Assembly (NCBI GenBank): GCA_030248215.1
Contig: JASANG010001082.1
Location: 1 to 64,000 of the forward strand
Length of the DNA stretch: 64,000 nucleotides
Origin: Enoplolaimus lenunculus
Taxonomy: Eukaryota > Nematoda > Enoplea > Enoplida > Thoracostomopsidae
Reading direction: 5' to 3'
This document shows positions 1-11,007 of the stretch, piece by piece. Made by a program: the position numbers and the translations under genes. The number at the start of each line of letters is the position of its first letter. Positions within the stretch are counted from its first letter, which is position 1. The notes under the pieces were generated by a model. The model had not been told where the DNA came from, searched no databases, and saw only the letters and a program-made list of their open reading frames with translations.

Positions 1-3000
1 GGATTCGAACTCCAGTGACTGGAGCGGGAGGCGTATACCATCACCACTCAGCTATAGGAGCTTGACGCTCGAGCCCGAGGGGGCTCTCACGTCTTGTGGT
101 GATTTAGTACTATGTTTACGTGTTGCAATTATTAAACTATGGTGCGATATATACTATTTAACGTATATACACTGCGCTGAGTTGCCTACAGGCAACTCAA
201 TGTGAGAAGGGGTTATAGATAGTAAACTGAAAATTTTTAGCTTAACCCTTTCTCACATGAATATTTTCTATTTCCCCTGAGACCTACTTTTATGCTAGGA
301 TTCGAACTCCAGTGACTGGAGCGGGAGGCGAGGGGGCTCTCACGTCTTGTGGTGATTTAGTACTATGTATACGTGTTGCAATTTTTAAACCACGGCGCGA
401 TATATACTATTTAACGTATATACACTGCGCTGAGTTGCCTACAGGCAACTCAATGTGAGAAGGGGTTATAGATAGTAAACTGAAAATTTTTCGCTTAACC
501 CTTTCTCACATGAATATTTTCTATTTCCCCTGAGACCTACTTTTATGCTAGGATTCGAACTCCAGTGACTGGAGCGGGAGGCGTATACCATCACCACTCA
601 GCTATAGGAGCTTGACGCTCGAGCCCGAGGGGGCTCTCACGTCTTGTGGTGATTTAGTACTATGTATACGTGTTGCAATTTTTAAACCACGGTGCGATAT
701 ATACTATTTAACGTATATACACTGCGCTGAGTTGCCTACAGGCAACTCAATGTGAGAAGGGGTTATAGATAGTAAACTGAAAATTTTTCGCTTAACCCTT
801 TCTCACATGAATATTTTCTATTTCCCCTGAGACCTACTTTTATGCTAGGATTCGAACTCCAGTGACTGGAGCGGGAGGCGTATACCATCACCACTCAGCT
901 ATAGGAGCTTGACGCTCGAGCCCGAGGGGGCTCTCACGTCTTGTGGTGATTTAGTACTATGTATACGTGTTGCAATTTTTAAACCACGGTGCGATATATA
1001 CTATTTAACGTATATACACTGCGCTGAGTTGCCTACAGGCAACTCAATGTGAGAAGGGGTTATAGATAGTAAACTGAAAATTTTTAGCTTAACCCTTTCT
1101 CACATGAATATTTTCTATTTCCCCTGAGACCTACTTTTATGCTAGGATTCGAACTCCAGTGACTGGAGCGGGAGGCGTATACCATCACCACTCAGCTATA
1201 GGAGCTTGACGCTCGAGCCCGAGGGGGCTCTCACGTCTTGTGGTGATTTAGTACTATGTATACGTGTTGCAATTTTTAAACCACGGTGCGATATATACTA
1301 TTTAACGTATATACACTGCGCTGAGTTGCCTACAGGCAACTCAATGTGAGAAGGGGTTATAGATAGTAAACTGAAAATTTTTCGCTTAACCCTTTCTCAC
1401 ATGAATATTTTCTATTTCCCCTGAGACCTACTTTTATGCTAGGATTCGAACTCCAGTGACTGGAGCGGGAGGCGTATACCATCACCACTCAGCTATAGGA
1501 GCTTGACGCTCGAGCCCGAGGGGGCTCTCACGTCTTGTGGTGATTTAGTACTATGTATACGTGTTGCAATTTTTAAACCACGGTGCGATATATACTATTT
1601 AACGTATATACACTGCGCTGAGTTGCCTACAGGCAACTCAATGTGAGAAGGGGTTATAGATAGTAAACTGAAAATTTTTCGCTTAACCCTTTCTCACATG
1701 AATATTTTCTATTTCCCCTGAGACCTACTTTTATGCTAGGATTCGAACTCCAGTGACTGGAGCGGGAGGCGTATACCATCACCACTCAGCTATAGGAGCT
1801 TGACGCTCGAGCCCGAGGGGGCTCTCACGTCTTGTGGTGATTTAGTACTATGTATACGTGTTGCAATTTTTAAACCATGGTGCGATATATACTATTTAAC
1901 GTATATACACTGCGCTGAGTTGCCTACAGGCAACTCAATGTGAGAAGGGGTTATAGATAGTAAACTGAAAATTTTTCGCTTAACCCTTTCTCACATGAAT
2001 ATTTTCTATTTCCCCTGAGACCTACTTTTATGCTAGGATTCGAACTCCAGTGACTGGAGCGGGAGGCGTATACCATCACCACTCAGCTATAGGAGCTTGA
2101 CGCTCGAGCCCGAGGGGGCTCTCACGTCTTGTGGTGATTTAGTACTATGTATACGTGTTGCAATTTTTAAACCATGGTGCGATATATACTATTTAACGTA
2201 TATACACTGCGCTGAGTTGCCTACAGGCAACTCAATGTGAGAAGGGGTTATAGATAGTAAACTGAAAATTTTTCGCTTAACCCTTTCTCACATGAATATT
2301 TTCTATTTCCCCTGAGACCTACTTTTATGCTAGGATTCGAACTCCAGTGACTGGAGCGGGAGGCGTATACCATCACCACTCAGCTATAGGAGCTTGACGC
2401 TCGAGCCCGAGGGGGCTCTCACGTCTTGTGGTGATTTAGTACTATGTATACGTGTTGCAATTTTTAAACCACGGTGCGATATATACTATTTAACGTATAT
2501 ACACTGCGCTGAGTTGCCTACAGGCAACTCAATGTGAGAAGGGGTTATAGATAGTAAACTGAAAATTTTTCGCTTAACCCTTTCTCACATGAATATTTTC
2601 TATTTCCCCTGAGACCTACTTTTATGCTAGGATTCGAACTCCAGTGACTGGAGGGGAGGAACCATCACCACTCAGCAAGGAGCACAGCCCGAGGGGGCTC
2701 TCACGTCTTGTGGTGATTTAGTACTATGTATACGTGTTGCAATTTTTAAACCACGGTGCGATATATACTATTTAACGTATATACACTGCGCTGAGTTGCC
2801 TACAGGCAACTCAATGTGAGAAGGGGTTATAGATAGTAAACTGAAAATTTTTCGCTTAACCCTTTCTCACATGAATATTTTCTATTTCCCCTGAGACCTA
2901 CTTTTATGCTAGGATTCGAACTCCAGTGACTGGAGCGGGAGGCGTATACCATCACCACTCAGCTATAGGAGCTTGACGCTCGAGCCCGAGGGGGCTCTCA

Positions 3001-5177
3001 CGTCTTGTGGTGATTTAGTACTATGTATACGTGTTGCAATTTTTAAACCACGGTGCGATATATACTATTTAACGTATATACACTGCGCTGAGTTGCCTAC
3101 AGGCAACTCAATGTGAGAAGGGGTTATAGATAGTAAACTGAAAATTTTTCGCTTAACCCTTTCTCACATGAATATTTTCTATTTCCCCTGAGACCTACTT
3201 TTATGCTAGGATTCGAACTCCAGTGACTGGAGCGGGAGGCGTATACCATCACCACTCAGCTATAGGAGCTTGACGCTCGAGCCCGAGGGGGCTCTCACGT
3301 CTTGTGGTGATTTAGTACTATGTATACGTGTTGCAATTTTTAAACCACGGTGCGATATATACTATTTAACGTATATACACTGCGCTGAGTTGCCTACAGG
3401 CAACTCAATGTGAGAAGGGGTTATAGATAGTAAACTGAAAATTTTTCGCTTAACCCTTTCTCACATGAATATTTTCTATTTCCCCTGAGACCTACTTTTA
3501 TGCTAGGATTCGAACTCCAGTGACTGGAGCGGGAGGCGTATACCATCACCACTCAGCTATAGGAGCTTGACGCTCGAGCCCGAGGGGGCTCTCACGTCTT
3601 GTGGTGATTTAGTACTATGTTTACGTGTTGCAATTATTAAACTATGGTGCGATATATACTATTTAACGTATATACACTGCGCTGAGTTGCCTACAGGCAA
3701 CTCAATGTGAGAAGGGGTTATAGATAGTAAACTGAAAATTTTTAGCTTAACCCTTTCTCACATGAATATTTTCTATTTCCCCTGAGACCTACTTTTATGC
3801 TAGGATTCGAACTCCAGTGACTGGAGCGGGAGGAACACACCACAAAAACCCCGAGGGGGCTCTCACGTCTTGTGGTGATTTAGTACTATGTATACGTGTT
3901 GCAATTTTTAAACCACGGCGCGATATATACTATTTAACGTATATACACTGCGCTGAGTTGCCTACAGGCAACTCAATGTGAGAAGGGGTTATAGATAGTA
4001 AACTGAAAATTTTTCGCTTAACCCTTTCTCACATGAATATTTTCTATTTCCCCTGAGACCTACTTTTATGCTAGGATTCGAACTCCAGTGACTGGAGCGG
4101 GAGGCGTATACCATCACCACTCAGCTATAGGAGCTTGACGCTCGAGCCCGAGGGGGCTCTCACGTCTTGTGGTGATTTAGTACTATGTATACGTGTTGCA
4201 ATTTTTAAACCACGGTGCGATATATACTATTTAACGTATATACACTGCGCTGAGTTGCCTACAGGCAACTCAATGTGAGAAGGGGTTATAGATAGTAAAC
4301 TGAAAATTTTTCGCTTAACCCTTTCTCACATGAATATTTTCTATTTCCCCTGAGACCTACTTTTATGCTAGGATTCGAACTCCAGTGACTGGAGCGGGAG
4401 GCGTATACCATCACCACTCAGCTATAGGAGCTTGACGCTCGAGCCCGAGGGGGCTCTCACGTCTTGTGGTGATTTAGTACTATGTTTACGTGTTGCAATT
4501 ATTAAACTACGGTGCGATATATACTATTTAACGTATATACACTGCGCTGAGTTGCCTACAGGCAACTCAATGTGAGAAGGGGTTATAGATAGTAAACTGA
4601 AAATTTTTCGCTTAACCCTTTCTCACATGAATATTTTCTATTTCCCCTGAGACCTACTTTTATGCTAGGATTCGAACTCCAGTGACTGGAGCGGGAGGCG
4701 TATACCATCACCACTCAGCTATAGGAGCTTGACGCTCGAGCCCGAGGGGGCTCTCACGTCTTGTGGTGATTTAGTACTATGTATACGTGTTGCAATTTTT
4801 AAACCACGGTGCGATATATACTATTTAACGTATATACACTGCGCTGAGTTGCCTACAGGCAACTCAATGTGAGAAGGGGTTATAGATAGTAAACTGAAAA
4901 TTTTTCGCTTAACCCTTTCTCACATGAATATTTTCTATTTCCCCTGAGACCTACTTTTATGCTAGGATTCGAACTCCAGTGACTGGAGCGGGAGGCGTAT
5001 ACCATCACCACTCAGCTATAGGAGCTTGACGCTCGAGCCCGAGGGGGCTCTCACGTCTTGTGGTGATTTAGTACTATGTATACGTGTTGCAATTTTTAAA
5101 CCACGGTGCGATATATACTATTTAACGTATATACACTGCGCTGAGTTGCCTACAGGCAACTCAATGTGAGAAGGGGT
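1..5177. repeat. Satellite array, 297-bp tRNA-like monomer
   Basis: Head-to-tail tandem array. Monomers start with GGATTCGAACTCC at 1, 298, 551, 848, 1145, 1442, 1739, 2036, 2333, 2630, 2912, 3209, 3506, 3803, 4074, 4371, 4668 and 4965. The last copy breaks off near 5177. Most are 297 bp; those at 298, 2630 and 3803 are 253, 282 and 271 bp. Copies are nearly identical apart from a few marker bases. Each monomer contains inverted repeats at offsets 10-24 (CTCCAGT/ACTGGAG), 40-47 with 96-103 (ATCACCAC/GTGGTGAT), 71-86 (GAGCCC/GGGCTC), 178-199 (TGAGTTGCCT/AGGCAACTCA) and 200-215 with 243-258 (15 of 16 pairs). The left edge lies outside the window. No coding potential is seen. Confidence 0.97.
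848..901 (-). promoter_or_regulatory. Pol III-like A and B boxes in satellite monomer (representative copy)
   Basis: On the minus strand, monomer offsets 54 to 44 read TAGCTGAGTGG, an A-box-like sequence. Offsets 12 to 1 read GAGTTCGAATCC, a near-match to the B box GGTTCGANTCC. The spacing of about 31 bases fits a tRNA promoter. A TTTT run lies further along the minus strand. The cloverleaf is poor, and CTCCAGT/ACTGGAG replaces a normal anticodon-T arm arrangement. I read it as a tRNA-derived (SINE-like) head, not a working tRNA gene. The motif recurs in every full-length monomer. Transcription is inferred only. Confidence 0.5.
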
Positions 5178-5281
5178 AAAGAAAATATATGTAACAGTAA
5201 GTCAACTCGTTCCATGGTACATGGCATAAATAGGAATGATGGTATAATTTTTTGAAGTTTTTAAAAATAATATCCGTCGAT

Positions 5282-5650
5282 CATGGATGTGCGGTCTCGG
5301 GATTTTGCTGGTCTCGGATTTTGAGTCTCGGTTGGTTTCAATCCGAGACCAAAGAAGAAAGACAAGTTCTCGTATTCCGCCAACCGCAGAGATAGCGAGC
5401 GTTTGTGGAGCACAGCCAACTGGCTATATAGGGATTGGCGAAACAGAACGACCCCGCAACGGTTATCGAAGATTTTTTTTCTAAAAGGAAACCCCAAACT
5501 TTTTGATACTGTTGTGTCAAAACACAGATAGTATTATATTTATATTTTATAGATGACATTTAAGGAATCGTGTCAAGCAGTTTAAAAGTTCCAATTATAT
5601 ACGTAGCGTTAAAACATCATTTTGATAAACGCTAAAAATCTTTTACTATC
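5282..5650. mobile_element. hAT-like element fragment (family CAGAGATGTGCGG)
   Basis: Begins with CATGGATGTGCGGTCTCGG, matching the terminus of the complete copy at 14758-15517 in reverse orientation, and follows that copy through the GTCTCGGTTGG and AACACAGATAGT segments until about 5650. The distal end is missing. The reading frames over it come from the repetitive GTCTCGG stretch and are not taken as genes. Confidence 0.65.
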
Positions 5651-6189
5651 TATGTATATACTAGAATGAAAAGTGCCCCGATGTGGCCATAGAAAACGAT
5701 ATGTTTCGGGTAGTAAGATTTTTACTTCAATACCGCTAGTATTACAATTTCCATGCATGCGTATAAAGTTTTAAAACTAGATTAATTTGATGCCAATCAG
5801 CGTCCTCCCGAAACACGACACAACAATACTATAGAATTAATAAAAGTTAAATCATTGAGTTTGATTGACTGCGTAACGGAAACATATCCGCAACTTTCTC
5901 TGACAGCGGCCAAATAGACATGTGATCCACTGTTTCGAAATATTAAAACAAGAAATAAATACTAGAATATTAATGACGAATTATGGTTGTTGTAAAAAAT
6001 TTGAGTACACACTCGTGACATTAGTTTCTTGCACATAGTAAACTGAAGTTTCGAATATATGCAGAAAAATTTTGGGTTTTAAAAATAGTATGTAAGTAGA
6101 AATTAAGCGTAAAATGCTGGTGACCAAAAATTAAAAACGTGTTTGTTCGTCAATTGGCTCAATGTAAAGAACAGGAGCGGATCAGTATT
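5651..6189. other. AT-rich DNA, no feature seen
   Basis: No open frame with splice support, no clear repeat and no RNA-like structure was recognised here. Confidence 0.5.
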
Positions 6190-6355
6190 ATAAGCAGATT
6201 CCTAATCGTAAGCCTAAGCATAAGCGTTAGCATGAGCATATTCCTAAGCCTAAACCTAAGCGTAAGAATGAGCATAATCCTAAGCCTAAGCCAAGCAAAA
6301 AATTAATCTAAACCTTAAGCTTATTCTATTCTAGTCCCGCAGAAAAACGTTTTTG
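6190..6355. mobile_element. Degenerate CCTAAG-rich MITE copy
   Basis: The run of CCTAAGCCTAA-like hexamers, the AAAAAATTAATCTAAACC block and the following CTTATTCTATTCTAGTCCC resemble the interiors of the elements at 51889-52086 and 58883-61932. The terminal inverted repeats are no longer clear, so it is an old or partial copy. Confidence 0.45.
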
Positions 6356-7008
6356 AATTCAAATAGAAAATCAATACAGTTGATAAGTACTTGCTCTAGT
6401 GAAAACTGATTTTATGCTGTATATAGTGTAGAACCAGTACATCGGTATCGGTATTGTAATCGGTATTTTGGAAGAATACTGATTCCGATACTTTCAATTT
6501 TGTATTGCACACATGAATTGCGTTAAATATATAATTGAAATGCGCAGCATTTAAAAATATGGCTGCAACAAATATTTTGTGAAACATGCTGAATACGCAT
6601 TTGGATCAACATGCGGACGTGGAAAATTGCTTGAAACACACTTTCGTTCGTTTCCTCTTAATTGTACAAGAAATTCTAATAATGCAATTCCATCCCCAGT
6701 CAAAACTCCGAATCCGCAACTATAAGGTTTGCTTTGTAACTTATTCTTGTTTTCTTTTGGAAAACGAAAAACTAAGGCGGCCGGGCGTGGGCCTGAAAAA
6801 TCTGGGCCGGTTCATACTATAATGAGAGCCCGCTGTGTTCGAGCGTCAGGTTTTTGAAAGAGACTGCTTGCTTTGGGAACCTTATTAAATTAATGGTGTT
6901 AATTTTGCACGTCAAAATTTCTTCAAATATTCTAAACCGAGTTTTGGACATTTCAGTGCTCAACTTGGTGCTACCAATAATACATCGAGCAGTAAATCAA
7001 AACTGATA
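6356..7008. other. AT-rich DNA, no feature seen
   Basis: Contains only short frames without homology or splice context. The 78-codon frame at 6586-6822 is not supported by any motif. Confidence 0.45.
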
Positions 7009-9080
7009 TCTGTACTTTACGCGTAAACTTTGAGCTTAAATGTAAATCTAGGTTTAGAAAAAAACCCACGCGAATGTAAAATCTAGGCACCTACTACGAA
7101 TTAAATAAAAAGTGTCTCTCATACCACTGGCGGATGCAGTGGGTGCCACTCCGGCCTGAACCACCACAACTTGAATCAAGAGAAAGATTTTGCATTAAGA
7201 TTCAGCATTAAATTAGCGTTCGACTTCGCTCTCGTCTTTTTTGCAGTATTATACGTTGAGCGACCGATCCTTTTGAAATTTCTGCATCCACCACGGCGTC
7301 ACACAGATCTCGACGAGCCGAGTTCAACGGTACTATTTTCATATTTGCATGGCTAACGATTCAAGAGATGACCGAAAAAATTATTAATACACGCACAGAT
7401 TTATAAAGTCTCTATCATTCACATATTCGCAAAATATAAGCTTTACTAATGTTATTCGTTGCACAAATTTGGAGAAGGTTTGTATGTTTTGTATAATAAA
7501 AAGTTAAACTTTAAGGGACCACCACTTTGAATGAAAAGCTTTGCAGCCATAAGGTTCTAGCTCGTAAAGAAACAGTTTTCGACAACTTGAGGTTACGTCT
7601 ACGTTTTCAAAAACGCGCCTTGGCAAAAAATACACATAAAAAACTAGCTAATGTTACTAATTTGTAATCATATATAAGCTAATGTTTCTCGTAATTGTCC
7701 ACTTAACATGTATCGCATAGATACGTACTAAACAATGGTATTTTCGTTAAATAAATAGCTTAACGTATATGGTTGAGATAACTTATGTAGCACATAAAAA
7801 ATTGGATTGTTACAATCTACGATTCTGTAGAACACCTTGCGACAAGATTTGAATCCAAACACGAAGGCGAAACTTTGCGCTTCCGATTCTTATGAAAACG
7901 TTTACGTTTAATACTTCGACAAGTTTTTCTTTAAATATAGCGAACGCACACCGGTTACCATGATCTTGAATGACATACGTTTATTTTGCTCAGTGTTGGA
8001 GATTCTAGTTCTGGATTTCAGAGAAGACAACCAGTTCAGTTTGATCTGTACTTTACGCGTAAACTTTGAGCTTAAATGTAAATCTAGGTTTAGAAAAAAA
8101 CCCACGCGAATGTAAAATCTAGGCACCTACTACGAATTAAATAAAAAGTGTCTCTCATACCACTGGCGGATGCAGTGGGTGCCACTCCGGCCTGAACCAC
8201 CACAACTTGAATCAAGAGAAAGGTTTTGCATTAAGATTCAGCATTAAATTAGCGTTCGACTTCGCTCTCGTCTTTTTTGCAGTATTATACGTTGAGCGAC
8301 CGATCCTTTTGAAATTTCTGCATCCACCACGGCGTCACACAGATCTCGACGAGCCGAGTTCAACGGTACTATTTTCATATTTGCATGGCTAACGATTCAA
8401 GAGATGACCGAAAAAATTATTAAAACACGCACAGATTTATAAAGTCTCTATCATTCACATATTCGCAAAATATAAGCTTTACTAATGTTATTCGTTGCAC
8501 AACTTTGGAGAAGGTTTGTATGTTTTGTATAATAAAAAGTTAAACTTTAAGGGACCACCACTTTGAATGAAAAGCTTTGCAGCCATAAGGTTCTAGCTCG
8601 TAAAGAAACAGTTTTCGACAACTTGAGGTTACGTCTACGTTTTCAAAAACGCGCCTTGGCAAAAAATACACATAAAAAACTAGCTAATGTTACTAATTTG
8701 TAATCATATATAAGCTAATGTTTCTCGTAATTGTCCACTTAACATGTATCGCATATATACGTACTAAACAATGGTATTTTCGTTAAATAAATAGCTTAAC
8801 GTATATGGTTGAGATAACTTATGTAGCACATAAAAAATTGGATTGTTACAATCTACGATTCTGTAGAACACCTTGCGACAAGATTTGAATCCAAACACGA
8901 AGGCGAAACTTTGCGCTTCCGATTCTTATGAAAACGTTTACGTTTAATACTTCGACAAGTTTTTCTTTAAATATAGCGAACGCACACCGGTTACCATGAT
9001 CTTGAATGACATACGTTTATTTTGCTCAGTGTTGGAGATTCTAGTTCTGGATTTCAGAGAAGACAACCAGTTCAGTTTGA
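7009..9080. repeat. 1036-bp near-identical tandem duplication
   Basis: 7009-8044 is repeated as 8045-9080. By eye I found about four substitutions, so the copies are well above 99% identical. Each carries the same 61-codon frame (7171-7356 and 8207-8392), which moves with the duplication and has no recognisable domain. The unit contains GGCGGATGCAGTGGGTGCC and CTGCATCCACCACGGCG segments that look like mobile-element termini. The near identity points to a recent duplication or an assembly artefact. Confidence 0.93.
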
Positions 9081-9229
9081 TTCTATTCAGTATTATTATT
9101 GTGTTTTCTCTTATGTAGTGATCATCTCCTAGAATTGAAAATGATTTTAGAAAACTTAGAATTTCTTGATTTTGCTTTTAACATAAAGTTTCAATTAGTT
9201 TCAACTATTGTTTTCTAATTTAGTTTCAC

Positions 9230-9260
9230 TTAGTTTTCAACTATTATAGTTGAAAACTAA
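9230..9260. repeat. 31-bp perfect palindrome
   Basis: A 15-bp arm, TTAGTTTTCAACTAT, and its exact reverse complement flank a single central base. The surrounding sequence repeats TTTCAACTATTG and TAGTTTCA variants. Function unknown. Confidence 0.85.
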
Positions 9261-9493
9261 TCGTGTCCTGGTATTAGTAAGTTGTTTACTTTGTGTTGTA
9301 TTTCGTTCGTATTACTACTTACATTACTTGTTATTAAAGCTTAACACTAGTTCCGTTTATTAGCGAGTTCGACGTGCTTCTGAGTTCTAAATCGGAGATC
9401 GAAACCCTTGTTAAGGCTGGAATTGGATGAACTCGCCCGGTCCCCTAACAATCCTATTACTTTAATCCATGTCTACTAAGATATCCCTAGTTT

Positions 9494-9640
9494 ACAAACA
9501 CCGGTTGCCATGATCTTGAATGACATACGTTTGTATATAAATACCACCAAAATAGAATAGTAGAAATAATAGACTTTTGATAGAAACATAAGAGAGACGT
9601 GAACACTTTTGGCAGAAACATATAATAGTGACACTACCGT
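9494..9640. repeat. Dispersed repeat shared with 10246-10386
   Basis: The segment from ACACCGGTTGCCATGATC to AACATATAATAGTGACAC matches 10246-10386 with a few substitutions. Its start also matches the end of the 1036-bp unit. These segments form a small cluster of duplications just upstream of the PAT1 exons. Confidence 0.8.
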
Positions 9641-9660
9641 GCCCCTATGATTTCAATTTT

Positions 9661-9750
9661 AGTTCCCCCAGTAGGACTTGAACCCGCGACCCAAAAGCTG
9701 AAAAAACGCCGTGGTATGTGAACATCATACCACTCAGCCACAGGTGCACT
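9661..9750 (-). other. tRNA-like sequence (SINE head or tRNA pseudogene)
   Basis: On the minus strand an A-box-like TGGCTGAGTGG (9740-9730) is followed by a B-box match GGTTCAAGTCC (9684-9674), about 45 bases later. Possible acceptor strands pair only in part. An alternative 8-bp stem, GTGGTATG/CATACCAC with a 7-base loop (9711-9733), overlaps the D-arm region. The anticodon arm does not fold normally, so a functional tRNA is unlikely. A tRNA-derived SINE head is the better reading. Confidence 0.5.
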
Positions 9751-9937
9751 TGACCGGTGTTTTTGTTTACATTATATATACTACATGTAAAATGGGCTGA
9801 AACTTTGAAAGCGCGTATTTTTTTTTAACCAGCGGGCCTGCAAGAATATAAATAACAGATTTGAAATCAGCTGCCTCAAATACGTCGGAAATCACATAAT
9901 CTTACAGTTTCTAGGGGGGTCGATCTACCGTACCTTT

Positions 9938-10290
9938 ACCAAAACTAGCTATGTTATTAATAATTTGTAATCATATAAGCCAATGTTTTTCGTAATTGTC
10001 CACTCAACATGTTTCGCATATATACGTACTAAACAATAGTATTTTCGTTAAATAAATAGCTTAACGTATATGGTTGAGATAATTTATGTAGCACATAAGA
10101 AATTGGATTGTTACAATATACGACTCTGTAGAACACCTTGCGACAAGATTTTAATCCAAATACCAATGCGAAATTTTGCGGTTCCGATCTTATGAAAACG
10201 TTTACGTTTAATACTTCGACAAATTTTCTTTAAATATAGCGAATGAACACTGGTTACCATGATCTTGAATGACATACGTTTGTATATATA
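9938..10290. repeat. Third, diverged copy of part of the 1036-bp unit
   Basis: From AAAACTAGCTATGTTATT to GACATACGTTTG this stretch follows 7642-7985 and 8678-9021, but with many more substitutions and small indels than those two show with each other. An older copying event therefore preceded the recent tandem duplication. Confidence 0.8.
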
Positions 10291-10384
10291 ATAGTAGAAA
10301 TGATAGACTTTTGATAGAAACATAAGAGAGACGTGAACACTTTTGGAAGAAACATATAATAGTCACACTACCGTGTCCCTATGA

Positions 10385-10725
10385 TTAGTTGTTTAAATTT
10401 ACTGGCGATTGACGATTCATTTTCGCTGGAAAAATAGCTCAAAGCGTAGTCTTGACATTAAAAGCGTTCTACATTTTATCGTCGTCTTTCGCGAGTTGTT
10501 GTGTTATATATATTCCTGTATGTATGTGTTTGTATCTGTGTTTTTGCTAAGAATAAAATTTTGCAGTAATTTTTGTGTTTAATATAAATTCTGACCAGAT
10601 ACAACATTTTATTATGCTAGAATGACACAGAAGTGCGAAAATACATTCAAGGCCTTTTTTGTTATAAAAATTTTATTTTTATGCTCGGCAACGGTCAAGA
10701 ATTGACCGAGACCGAGAAATTCAAA
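10385..10725. mobile_element. hAT-like element fragment
   Basis: Matches the complement of 14860-15120 in the complete element, including TTTTGCTAAGAATAAAATTT, GCTAGAATGACACAGAAG and the ATTGACCGAGACCGAG end. It is one piece of the CAGAGATGTGCGG family and lies directly before the first PAT1 coding exon. Confidence 0.65.
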
Positions 10726-10913
10726 TTCCGGATTCGGATGACGTTTTTTGGCCGGAGCTATAGCCGGATATCCGGTATCACGGGCGCAACCGAAAAAGCC
10801 TCACTCCCGCGTGAAGTTGGTCTAGCGAAATGCCGGATATATATTAATATGTGTCACTCTGCTCAACTTTAAGTATGCATACCTACATACGTAATCGTTC
10901 TGCAATATTTTAG

Positions 10914-11007
10914 ATGTTTGGAAGCAACACTAAAGAAGGTGTCACAGAATACATAGACGACGAATTTGACTTACTTAATGAAGAAACATTTGGTGGTGAT
11001 GATGGTG
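10914..11007 (+). CDS. PATL1: PAT1 exon 1 (first coding exon found)
   Basis: Follows the acceptor AATATTTTAG at 10913. It encodes 31 residues starting MFGSNTKEGVTEY and containing DDEFDLLNEETFGGDDG, and ends in phase 1 before GTAATC. The acidic LNEETFG segment is the conserved PAT1 N-terminal motif. Confidence 0.75.

Noticed and set aside
1-5177. Hammerhead ribozyme in the satellite
   Set aside because: Tandem repeats of about 300 bp sometimes carry one, but no CUGANGA plus GAAA core was found on either strand by eye.
1-5177. CRISPR array
   Set aside because: Monomers are contiguous 297-bp satellite units without unique spacers, in a eukaryotic context.
7171-8392. Pair of identical 61-codon frames as a duplicated gene
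   Set aside because: They are copies within the 1036-bp duplication. No domain, no splice sites, and the identity reflects the recent duplication.
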